From positions 7,501-13,137 of the forward strand of contig JAOZMN010000012.1 in NCBI GenBank assembly GCA_029934265.1: a stretch of 5,637 bases of DNA, in the 5' to 3' direction. Made by a program: the position numbers and the translations under genes. Shown here one piece after another: positions 1 through 5,125 of this stretch (its first letter is position 1; each line of letters opens with the position of its first letter). The stretch is from Bacteroidales bacterium (GTDB taxonomy: Bacteria > Bacteroidota > Bacteroidia > Bacteroidales > JAADGE01). The notes beneath the pieces are model-generated. The model worked only from the letters and a program-made list of their open reading frames with translations. It was not told the DNA's origin and made no database searches.

Positions 1-198
1 AATGTCCTCATCGTCAAGAAATACATTGCCTTGATTTGGTTTTATCAATCCTACTATCATATAAAAAGAAGTTGTTTTTCCTGCCCCGTTGGGTCCGAGC
101 AGTCCAACAATTTCTCCTTGATTAACTTCTACGGAAATTCCTTTCACAACGGTACGTTTTCCGTATTTTTTTATGATATTTTTTGTATGTAATTTCAC
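1..198 (-). CDS. lptB: LPS export ABC transporter ATP-binding protein LptB (N-terminal part, cut by window edge)
   Basis: This is the first 66 codons of an ABC transporter ATPase; the rest lies beyond the left edge. The protein opens MKLHTKNIIKKYGKRTVVKG, and the Walker A motif GPNGAGKT is at residues 35-42, followed by TSFYMIVGLIKPNQG and LDDEDI. The unusual SFYMIVGLI stretch after Walker A is characteristic of LptB rather than of generic ABC ATPases. LptB is the cytoplasmic ATPase that works with LptF and LptG to drive lipopolysaccharide out of the inner membrane toward the outer membrane. The start is GTG at 196-198: an in-frame stop lies four codons upstream (TAA CAA TCA AAA GTG) and there is no ATG or TTG in between. 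The gene is read away from the rest of the window and is separated from it by a hairpin, so it is probably its own transcription unit. Walker B and the signature motif are not in the window. Confidence 0.9.
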   Translation of the reverse strand, partial: MKLHTKNIIKKYGKRTVVKGISVEVNQGEIVGLLGPNGAGKTTSFYMIVGLIKPNQGNVFLDDEDI

Positions 199-250
199 TT
201 TTGATTGTTAAAGTCTTCTGCTTCAAAATTGCGTTTGTAACAATACTTAA

Positions 251-279
251 AAACCTCGACGAATCATACATCGAGGTTT
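251..279 (-). terminator. Probable intrinsic terminator of the 342-842 gene
   Basis: A perfect 9-bp stem is formed by AAACCTCGA (251-259) and TCGAGGTTT (271-279) around an 11-base loop. On the minus strand the right-hand arm runs straight into more T (GAGGTTTTTAAG), giving a run of five T, while on the plus strand it is followed by GAATATAAA. It therefore fits a Rho-independent terminator for minus-strand transcription leaving the gene that ends at 342, and it insulates lptB. The stem is short with a fairly large loop, so efficiency may be moderate. Confidence 0.6.
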
Positions 280-341
280 GAATATAAATTTTGCGTAACA
301 ATTAAAAATTGTATGTTTCCAAGTAAAATTCATACAAATAT

Positions 342-842
342 TTATCCCATCGCCTCTTCATTGTGAAAATCAGAAGTTGCAGCTCCGGAATTTGTTTCAT
401 TGGAAGAAGTATCATTTTGAGTTTGATAATCCGTTGTGGTTGAATACCTTGTCGCATTTTTACTTTTGTCGGCACTTGTTATGTGGTGCATAACTTTCGA
501 ACCGAAATAAAATGCTATCATCATTTGAAATGCTATCATGAATTCGTGTAACTCATCTTCCAAACCTATTATTCTTACGTTTGCAAGTTCCAGAACCACT
601 ACCGAAAATAATAAAGACAAAGTCAATATTCCTCTAAAAATACCTCTCGGCATATTGAAAGTTTCGCCTTCAAAGGGATTAGGTTTTTCTTCCGACCAAT
701 CGGCAAAGGTATATTTTCGTAAAAGCAACACGAAAAAAACAAACACTATAATTAACCATAAAGTTACGGGAAGATAGACACTTAACCAAAAATCCATCGA
801 GTTATCCGCAAAATACTTTACTACGTCCATGTACTTATTCAT
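342..842 (-). CDS. Small three-helix membrane protein with a polar C-terminal tail; holin-like in layout, function unknown
   Basis: The 166-residue protein has three predicted membrane helices: about 20-41 (LSVYLPVTLWLIIVFVFFVL), 69-87 (FRGILTLSLLFSVVVLELA) and 100-117 (EFMIAFQMMIAFYFGSKV). Between helices 1 and 2 is a charged, Pro-rich loop (WSEEKPNPFEGE) leading into MPRG at 64-67. After FYFGSK (111-116) comes a tail of about 45 residues rich in Ser, Thr, Asn and Gln. The pattern PRG-hydrophobic helix, then helix ending in FYFGS, is one I associate with small bacterial membrane proteins near phage-like or lysis genes, but I cannot name the family. The start is ATG at 840-842; Met5 is an alternative. 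It follows the 959-1381 gene on the same strand after 116 bases and ends before a probable terminator. A holin-like role is inference from size, topology and the amidase nearby; an unrelated membrane protein is equally possible. Confidence 0.75.
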   Translation of the reverse strand: MNKYMDVVKYFADNSMDFWLSVYLPVTLWLIIVFVFFVLLLRKYTFADWSEEKPNPFEGETFNMPRGIFRGILTLSLLFSVVVLELANVRIIGLEDELHEFMIAFQMMIAFYFGSKVMHHITSADKSKNATRYSTTTDYQTQNDTSSNETNSGAATSDFHNEEAMG

Positions 843-958
843 AATACTATATTTTTCAGGGGTAAATAATTTATTTCAAAATCTTCAACCCTGTTAATAG
901 GGCAAAGCTGTATTTGTAAAACATTACACAAAAAACAAATGTTTATTAAGCAAAAACA

Positions 959-1381
959 TTATAAATTGATAAAAAGTCCGATTAGAAAAGCTACCGGAAT
1001 ACTGATTACTGCAATTTTTGTATATAACGACTGACGCTGTTGCAATTTATCCATTTTAACGATGTCTTTCTCGCATATTTCCCAGTCTTTTTTCAGTATT
1101 GTGCTTAGGCTGTCTTTTTCGGCTCCTTGTTCTTTTAGAAGTTTTACAAGATTCTTATATTCTGTTGTTTGTTCTTCACAAAGTTCAAGTTTATTTGCTT
1201 TTATTATTGCATTTTGTAATTGACTGTTTTTTAATATCCACAAAGTATCTTTAACCGCTATAAAATCAACCGTTTCTTTCTTTACTATTTTAAGTGTATC
1301 TCCCTTCCGAACGGGAATAGGATATTGTCCGAACGCCGTAAAAGGTAATAATATAATAAATAAAATTAATATTTTTCTCAT
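959..1381 (-). CDS. Exported coiled-coil protein with C-terminal membrane anchor; spanin-like in architecture
   Basis: The 140-residue protein starts with a clear signal peptide (MRKILILFIILLPFTAFG, cleavage probably before Gln19). Next is a short segment with VRKGDTLKI at 24-32, a charged heptad-like helical region at about 52-116, and one membrane helix at about 121-139 (TKIAVISIPVAFLIGLFI) that ends the protein. The bulk should lie in the periplasm, anchored in the inner membrane by the C terminus. Two cysteines (Cys68, Cys103) flank the helical region and could form a disulfide. Signal plus coiled coil plus C-terminal helix recalls unimolecular spanins, phage proteins that join inner and outer membranes during lysis. 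However, those carry a lipobox cysteine at the signal cleavage site and this protein does not, so the match is incomplete. The start is ATG at 1379-1381, which places the signal peptide correctly. The next gene on this strand is the three-helix membrane protein at 342-842. Confidence 0.75.
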   Translation of the reverse strand: MRKILILFIILLPFTAFGQYPIPVRKGDTLKIVKKETVDFIAVKDTLWILKNSQLQNAIIKANKLELCEEQTTEYKNLVKLLKEQGAEKDSLSTILKKDWEICEKDIVKMDKLQQRQSLYTKIAVISIPVAFLIGLFINL

Positions 1382-1409
1382 AAACTAAAGTCTCAAACCT
1401 ATTTTAATG
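1382..1409 (-). promoter_or_regulatory. Upstream element shared with the 3345-4115 gene, containing a TAnnTTTG match
   Basis: This stretch directly abuts the ATG of the exported coiled-coil gene. It matches 4119-4146, which precedes the lipoprotein gene, at 23 of 28 positions without gaps. On the minus strand it contains TAGGTTTG (plus positions 1394-1401), an exact match to the Bacteroidota -7 promoter consensus TAnnTTTG. I find no TTG about 19 bases further upstream, and transcription starting there would leave a leader of only about 6 bases. The other copy does not keep the TAnnTTTG match. It may be a promoter, an operator or a dispersed short repeat. Confidence 0.35.
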
Positions 1410-1420
1410 GAACAAAAAAT

Positions 1421-1560
1421 ATATGAGTCCGGCCTAAAAAGTATACTTCTTCGCAATCAGACCCTTAGGGTTTTAAGTAATGTACTGTAAATTAACTGTT
1501 TAGACTCGTTAAGTTTTGTTAAATCAAACCCTAAGGGTCTTTTTTATACCGAACTCATAT
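1421..1560. repeat. Interspersed palindromic repeat, copy 1 (two nested inverted repeats)
   Basis: The outer arms are 1421-1432 (ATATGAGTCCGG) and 1549-1560 (CCGAACTCATAT), 11 of 12 paired. The inner arms are 1459-1473 (AGACCCTTAGGGTTT) and 1526-1540 (AAACCCTAAGGGTCT), a perfect 15-bp pair. The central 1474-1525 is AT-rich and is the part that gives the element an orientation. The core 1456-1539 aligns without gaps to 3081-3164 of copy 2 with about 75 of 84 bases identical by hand count. On the plus strand the inner hairpin is followed by TCTTTTTTAT, and on the minus strand the outer arm is followed by ATTTTTTG, so the element could end transcription in either direction. It lies between the 1641-2054 and 959-1381 genes and no protein is encoded in it. 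Confidence 0.85.
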
Positions 1561-1640
1561 ATTATTTCAACTTTAGCAAAGTTAAAATGCACTACCTTAT
1601 TTTTAGGAAGATACTTATTCTTGTAACAATACTCGCCGGC

Positions 1641-2054
1641 TTATGTTCCGAAATAATAAATTGCTTCGTCTTGTGTTTCTTCTATACTGTACTCTCTGAC
1701 TTCTTTTTCTACTTTCTTCTTCTTTTTCTCTATTTTCTTTATTTTTTCTTCAGATTGTTTAATTTCAACATCAAGTTCTTGTATTCTTTTTTCTTTTTCT
1801 TGTATTTGAGTATCAGTTTCAACTCTGTGAATTTTTTCTTCTTCTTTTATATTTTTATGCTTTTGCATTATTGATTCTGCTTTTGCATTTTTATGAATCA
1901 ATATTTTTTTCACAAAAGCATACGGCCCTGCAAGTGTAGCAAAAAACATAGTCAATCCTTGCCACTCAAAATTAAGCATTCCCTTGTCGTACAATACTCC
2001 TACTACAATGAGTACTACAACTATTACAAGTATAGTTATCCACCAATATTTCAT
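1641..2054 (-). CDS. Membrane-anchored coiled-coil protein of unknown function
   Basis: From the ATG at 2052-2054 this gives 137 residues. The frame is open two codons further to a TTG at 2058-2060, but ATG followed by KYWWITILV is the better start. Helix 1 is at about 4-22 (WWITILVIVVVLIVVGVLY), a short loop contains Asp23, Lys24 and Glu30, and helix 2 is at about 32-47 (QGLTMFFATLAGPYAF). After KK at 49-50 comes a long, highly charged helical segment (about 58-122, Lys/Glu-rich with IQELDVEIKQ and a KKKKK tract at 110-114), then a short acidic tail ending YYFGT. By the positive-inside rule the coiled coil should be cytoplasmic. It is the next gene downstream of the amidase on the same strand, 96 bases away across a strong inverted repeat. 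I do not recognise the family. A membrane accessory of the amidase or a lysis-module component is inference from position only. Confidence 0.75.
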   Translation of the reverse strand: MKYWWITILVIVVVLIVVGVLYDKGMLNFEWQGLTMFFATLAGPYAFVKKILIHKNAKAESIMQKHKNIKEEEKIHRVETDTQIQEKEKRIQELDVEIKQSEEKIKKIEKKKKKVEKEVREYSIEETQDEAIYYFGT

Positions 2055-2060
2055 AATCAA

Positions 2061-2144
2061 TTACAATTTACAATGAACAATTTACAATTTTACAATGAAC
2101 AAATTACAATGAACAATTGCTCATTGTAATTTGTTCATTGTAAA
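2061..2144. repeat. Direct repeats plus a 24-bp perfect inverted repeat between amidase and coiled-coil genes
   Basis: ACAATGAACAA occurs three times in direct orientation (2070-2080, 2092-2102, 2106-2116) and once inverted (2131-2141). The segment 2089-2112 is perfectly complementary to 2121-2144, giving a 24-bp AT-rich stem around the 8-base loop ACAATTGC. It begins 6 bases after the amidase stop on the minus strand and ends 34 bases before the ATG of the next gene. There is no clear T run after the stem, so it is not a standard terminator; an mRNA-stabilising 3' hairpin or an attenuator between the two genes is possible. Similar AT-rich short-unit arrays may arise simply by replication slippage. 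Confidence 0.85.
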
Positions 2145-2150
2145 TTGCTC

Positions 2151-2960
2151 TCAAGTTTCTACAAATTTACCGAATACCCAACCTTCTATTTCGGTACTTA
2201 TTTTATACCAGCCGTTTACTTCGTCAAGTATTTTTACTTTTGTTCCTTTTTTCAAGGCTTGAGCTACTTTCATTCCTGTTTTGGGCGTTTCTCTTATATT
2301 TAACGCACTTGCTACAACTCTTCCTACTTCGGGAAGCTCTTCGCCTCCGTCTTCATGTCGAGAATCTCCGAGCAGTTGTTTTTCCAATCGTTTAAGCGGG
2401 AAAGCCGGTCCCGGATCTGTTTTTCTTGAAGGTGCAATATCATCGTGTCCTACTATGTGCTTTATTCCTTTTTCATCAATAAGAAGTCGGCAAAGTTCAG
2501 TTACTGTTTGAATTTGCTCTTCCGTATAAATATGCCAATATTTCGGAGTTGTTTGATTTTTATGCACCGCTTGAATTACATCACTTGGATTGTACGCACT
2601 GCCAAATTGCGAACGATAAACATTTCCGCTTTTAGATAAATAGCCGGAATTAACCATCTCTATTCCAATGGAATATTTGTTTAATCCTGTACGTCCTTTG
2701 TACGAACTTCTACCGGCGTGCCATGCTACTGTGTCAAACTTAACTAATTGAGTAATAGACCCGTCTCTGTCAATTATTATATGTGCCGATGCTTTTACTC
2801 TTGGATTTGTAAGGGTATAAAGTGATGCTTTAAAAGGACCTGCCGTATAATGCAATACAATGGTGTCGGGTAGTTTATCTCCGAACTTACCGCTTGTGTT
2901 TTTCGACCATACAGGGGGATTGACATTTTTGCCTTTTACTTGATTATCTTTTAGTTCCAT
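2151..2960 (-). CDS. N-acetylmuramoyl-L-alanine amidase (Amidase_2 fold) with C-terminal SH3 domain, endolysin-like
   Basis: The 269-residue protein cuts the bond between N-acetylmuramic acid and L-alanine in peptidoglycan. The Amidase_2/PGRP domain covers about 15-195. Motifs are VLHYTAG with His37, SAHIIIDRDG (58-67), WHAGRS (80-85), IGIEM with Glu101, and VGHDDIAPSRKTDPGP (170-185) with His172, Lys180 and Asp182. By analogy with AmpD, His37, His172 and Asp182 bind zinc and Glu101 and Lys180 assist catalysis; the 10-residue spacing His172-Asp182 and Lys two before Asp match AmpD. An acidic linker (HEDGGEELPE, 202-211) leads to a bacterial SH3 domain at about 213-269 (ALNIRETP, LKKGTKVKILDEVNGWYKI, GWVFGKFVE), a cell-wall-binding module. 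There is no signal peptide or lipobox, so the enzyme needs another route to the wall, as endolysins do, or acts after lysis. Start ATG at 2958-2960. A cytoplasmic recycling enzyme is less likely because of the SH3 domain. Confidence 0.92.
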   Translation of the reverse strand: MELKDNQVKGKNVNPPVWSKNTSGKFGDKLPDTIVLHYTAGPFKASLYTLTNPRVKASAHIIIDRDGSITQLVKFDTVAWHAGRSSYKGRTGLNKYSIGIEMVNSGYLSKSGNVYRSQFGSAYNPSDVIQAVHKNQTTPKYWHIYTEEQIQTVTELCRLLIDEKGIKHIVGHDDIAPSRKTDPGPAFPLKRLEKQLLGDSRHEDGGEELPEVGRVVASALNIRETPKTGMKVAQALKKGTKVKILDEVNGWYKISTEIEGWVFGKFVET

Positions 2961-3344
2961 TGCAGTTTATGTTTAAAATTTCGCATAAAATTAGAATTTT
3001 TTTAGTAATTACAAAAAATTATATACCAAAGCTTGAATAAAAAGTATTTGAGTCCGGTCTAAAAAATATATTTCTTCACAATCAGACCCTTAGGGTTTTA
3101 AGTAAAATGCTGTAAATTAAACATTTAGATTTGTTAAATTTTGTTAAATCAAACCCTAAGGGTCATTTTAGACCGGACTAATATTTTATTTTTTACAAAA
3201 TACAAACCGAGCATGATTTTAAAATAATTATACGATACAAACAAACCCTCTAAATGTTTAATTATAAGGAATATATATTTGTATTTTCTAATTTTACGTT
3301 TTTATAATTAAATTGATGTGTTTTCTTGTACCAAGTATATCCTT
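2961..3344. other. 384-base gene-free region between lipoprotein and amidase genes
   Basis: The only clear content is repeat copy 2 at 3051-3179. The 90 bases just upstream of the amidase (2961-3050) are AT-rich and read AAGCTTTG on the minus strand (around 3027-3034), one base from the TAnnTTTG promoter element, but with no convincing upstream TTG. The stretch 3180-3344, downstream of the lipoprotein stop, is AT-rich with a weak CTTG/CAAG dyad near 3324-3334 that is too short to call a terminator. I find no open frame worth naming on either strand. Confidence 0.6.
3051..3179. repeat. Interspersed palindromic repeat, copy 2 (best preserved)
   Basis: The outer arms are a perfect 14-bp pair: AGTCCGGTCTAAAA (3051-3064) and TTTTAGACCGGACT (3166-3179). 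The inner arms are a perfect 14-bp pair: GACCCTTAGGGTTT (3085-3098) and AAACCCTAAGGGTC (3151-3164). The two right arms are adjacent, separated by a single A, while the left arms are 20 bases apart. Inside the loop, TTTGTTAAAT is repeated twice in tandem (3130-3149). Same orientation as copies 1 and 3. The terminal inverted repeats and lack of coding capacity resemble a MITE or a REP-type element, but I see no convincing target-site duplication. It lies upstream of the amidase gene. Confidence 0.87.
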
Positions 3345-4115
3345 TTAGTTGGTTTTAAAGCCTGCAAAGCTGAATGTTATTAAATTCGGAGGTCCTTCAT
3401 ATCCCCATTGTTCGGTTTTAAATATTGCAGCAACATATTTACCGGAGGGGCTTTTTATAAATCCCGGACAACTAACGTTTAAAATTATATTATCATCATA
3501 ATTTTTTTCATATATCAGTTGTTTTTTTTCTTTATTTATCGTTATGTACGCCTGTGTTTCCGATACAATATCGAAACCGAAACCTTTTTTATCTTTTTCA
3601 CGCTTAATTTTATGCTCCAAATCAATCATATTACCATTGACGTTTTCCGGAAACGCTTCTATTTTTATTTTTTCTTGTGAAATACCGTTTTCTTTAAGTT
3701 TTTCAATAAATATTTTTTTATTTTCTTGCCAAGTTTGCGACAACGAACCGGTTTCCTGCTCATTTGTTTGGTCAATTTTCCATTCCCAAATTAATTTGCC
3801 GGAAGTTATATCCATTATTTTTATATCAAAAAAATAAAAACCTGTTCCTTCGTCCGCCGGTTCGGAAATATAAGCAAATTTACCGTCTTCCGACCAACCT
3901 ATGGGGTAAAATTTATCGAATAATAAATTTTCGGAAGTTTCATAAACTTCTTCCTTCGGGACGGAATAATTAAAATTTTTATCCGAACTTACTTGCTCCG
4001 AATCGGAAATTACGTCTTCTTTATTTTTATCCGGTTCCGTGTTACCGTCACCGGTACACGAAGCAAAAATAAATAAATTTAATATTATTATACCGATAAA
4101 TATTTGTTTCTTCAT
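3345..4115 (-). CDS. Lipoprotein of unknown function, possible partial beta-propeller-like repeats
   Basis: The 256-residue protein has a lipoprotein signal peptide: KK near the N terminus, a hydrophobic stretch (IFIGIIILNLFIF) and the lipobox FASC with Cys20 as the lipidation site. After it comes a low-complexity acidic linker (about 21-60, rich in Asp, Glu, Lys, Ser). The segment 70-110 (YPIGWSEDGKFAYISEPA, then FYFFDIKIMDITSGKLIWEW) reads like one blade of a WD40/TolB-type propeller, and KSPSGKYVAAIF at 221-232 echoes it. With only about two such segments the protein is too short for a full propeller, so this is resemblance only. A charged helical region (about 125-180, ENKKIFIEKLKENGISQEK) separates them. 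The ATG at 4113-4115 gives the signal peptide its normal length. It lies downstream of the EcsC-like gene on the same strand, 138 bases away. No recognised family. Confidence 0.8.
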   Translation of the reverse strand: MKKQIFIGIIILNLFIFASCTGDGNTEPDKNKEDVISDSEQVSSDKNFNYSVPKEEVYETSENLLFDKFYPIGWSEDGKFAYISEPADEGTGFYFFDIKIMDITSGKLIWEWKIDQTNEQETGSLSQTWQENKKIFIEKLKENGISQEKIKIEAFPENVNGNMIDLEHKIKREKDKKGFGFDIVSETQAYITINKEKKQLIYEKNYDDNIILNVSCPGFIKSPSGKYVAAIFKTEQWGYEGPPNLITFSFAGFKTN

Positions 4116-4118
4116 ACG

Positions 4119-4146
4119 AAAATAAGGTCTTAGACCTTTTTTAATG
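4119..4146 (-). promoter_or_regulatory. Upstream element shared with the 959-1381 gene, containing a near-perfect dyad
   Basis: This is the second copy of the 28-base element that also lies at 1382-1409 (23 of 28 identical, ungapped), here starting 3 bases upstream of the lipoprotein ATG. It contains AAGGTCT (4124-4130) and AGACCTT (4132-4138), a perfect 7-bp inverted repeat around a single T, typical in shape of a small operator. Placement at the same distance from two start codons suggests a 5' leader or regulator site rather than coding sequence. The 1382-1409 copy keeps the dyad only imperfectly. Confidence 0.35.
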
Positions 4147-4148
4147 TT

Positions 4149-4168
4149 GTTTACATATCTACGTAAAC
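4149..4168. promoter_or_regulatory. Short dyad upstream of the lipoprotein gene
   Basis: GTTTAC (4149-4154) and GTAAAC (4163-4168) form a 6-bp inverted repeat around 8 bases, immediately upstream of the 28-base shared element. The spacing would suit a dimeric repressor or activator, but in AT-rich DNA a dyad this short may be chance. Confidence 0.2.
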
Positions 4169-4253
4169 TACTATTAGTTAATAAATTATAATTATGTTAG
4201 CCGGTAAATACTTTCAAATATCTGAAAACTGATTTTTAAAATTTCGGACAAAT

Positions 4254-5021
4254 TTAAAATTTTATATCGGTTTTCTTAAAAAAATATACTAATTTGCTTG
4301 TATATTTTTTTGCCGAAATATATGAAAGTCCTCCGGAAATTGCTCCGCCGAGTATCGGTACAACTTTTGCGGGAGCTTGTTTGGCAAAGTTTTTTAACAG
4401 CCTGACTCCAAGAAATCCGGCAACTCGTTTTATTACCGATTTAATGTTTGTTTTTTCCAAGTTTGATTTTAAATATTCCTTCACTTGCAAAGCTTCGCCG
4501 TCTTCCCTTCCGAAAATATCAAAATCTTCAATAATATTTTTATTTCCGGAAATTTGTTTCATCGCATCTTCCGCACCTTCTATTTTGTGCATAATTCCAA
4601 AAAATAAAGTCAATAACAATAATCCTTTTTTATCGTCGGGGGATTTTATTATTTTTTTCCAACCGAATAAATATGCAAGTTTTTGAATTATAACAATATG
4701 GTGCATATAAAATTGTACTACATCGGCAGGCAAGGTAATTGCAGCGGCAAAACCTCCGGGCAAACCGGCAAAAAATGACTTTCCGGCTATCTCGACAACT
4801 TCTCTCGTTATAAGTTTTTGTGTTATTTGGTCAATCTCACTTTCGGTGATAGATTTTTTAAAATAACCGTTTTTTTCAAAAAAAGATATTTCTTTGTCGG
4901 TACGAACACCTTTATATATACTTTTAATGAATTTTTTCCGCCAAACTATCGCTCCGGGAAGTTTCAAAGACGATGAAAGTAATTTGTACCAAAGTTCGAT
5001 AGGTTTTGTTTTTGTTTTCAT
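4254..5021 (-). CDS. EcsC-family-like protein
   Basis: From the ATG at 5019-5021 this gives 255 residues. The frame runs on to a TTG at 5088-5090, but those 23 extra codons are mostly a translation of the GTTGTGAA tandem repeat (TTSQLHNFTT), so I reject them. Recognisable parts are FFAGLPGGFAAAITLPADVV (83-102) followed by QFYMHHIVIIQKLAYLFGW (103-121), and near the C terminus VPILGGAISGGLSYISAKKY (221-240). A Gly/Pro-rich turn, PAD, a hydrophobic helix ending in an aromatic-Gly pair, and a late PxxGG segment are what I recall of the EcsC family. EcsC proteins are named for the third gene of the Bacillus ecs operon and have no settled biochemical role. The hydrophobic parts suggest membrane association; there is no signal peptide. 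The middle (about 145-200) is charged. It is divergent from the plus-strand gene at 5249. Confidence 0.7.
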   Translation of the reverse strand: MKTKTKPIELWYKLLSSSLKLPGAIVWRKKFIKSIYKGVRTDKEISFFEKNGYFKKSITESEIDQITQKLITREVVEIAGKSFFAGLPGGFAAAITLPADVVQFYMHHIVIIQKLAYLFGWKKIIKSPDDKKGLLLLTLFFGIMHKIEGAEDAMKQISGNKNIIEDFDIFGREDGEALQVKEYLKSNLEKTNIKSVIKRVAGFLGVRLLKNFAKQAPAKVVPILGGAISGGLSYISAKKYTSKLVYFFKKTDIKF

Positions 5022-5052
5022 ATTCTTAATTTTGTCGGATAAATGGTTATAA

Positions 5053-5084
5053 GTTGTGAAGTTGTGAAGTTGTGAAGTTGTAAA
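5053..5084. repeat. GTTGTGAA tandem repeat, 3 perfect units plus one variant
   Basis: Units are at 5053-5060, 5061-5068 and 5069-5076, with a fourth, GTTGTAAA, at 5077-5084. It lies 31 bases upstream of the chosen ATG of the EcsC-like gene, in its leader or promoter region. An 8-base unit is prone to slippage and its copy number could vary between strains, shifting promoter spacing without affecting the reading frame chosen here. Confidence 0.85.
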
Positions 5085-5125
5085 ATTCAACCTTTATTAA
5101 CAAAACAACGATGTAAAAAGGATTA

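Noticed and set aside
538..777. Plus-strand open frame antisense to the three-helix membrane protein
   Set aside because: The minus-strand frame has three well-formed membrane helices and a full-length tail; the plus frame is shorter with no recognisable feature.
889..902. CCCT/AGGG hairpin upstream of the 342-842 gene
   Set aside because: The stem is only 4 bp, with no T run and no dyad extension; this is expected by chance.
1459..1540. Telomere-like CCCTAA motifs in the repeat arms
   Set aside because: The motif occurs once per arm and not in tandem; it is explained by the palindromic arm sequence.
1587..1874. Plus-strand open frame of 95 codons rich in Phe, Leu and Tyr
   Set aside because: It is the antisense of the Lys/Glu-rich coiled coil of the 1641-2054 gene; the Phe-rich composition simply mirrors AAA and GAA codons. 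It shows no start context or family resemblance.
342..2960. Intact prophage
   Set aside because: No integrase, capsid, terminase, tail or repressor gene is visible, and the left neighbour is the core envelope gene lptB; only lysis-like parts are present.
3040..3190. Target-site duplication flanking repeat copy 2
   Set aside because: The sequences beside the outer arms (GTATTTG and AATATTT) are AT-rich but do not form a direct repeat of the kind left by transposition, so I do not claim recent insertion.
4294..4686. Plus-strand open frame of 130 codons
   Set aside because: It lies entirely antisense to the EcsC-like gene, whose motifs are convincing, and its translation looks compositionally odd (Ser/Phe/Pro-rich) with no domain.
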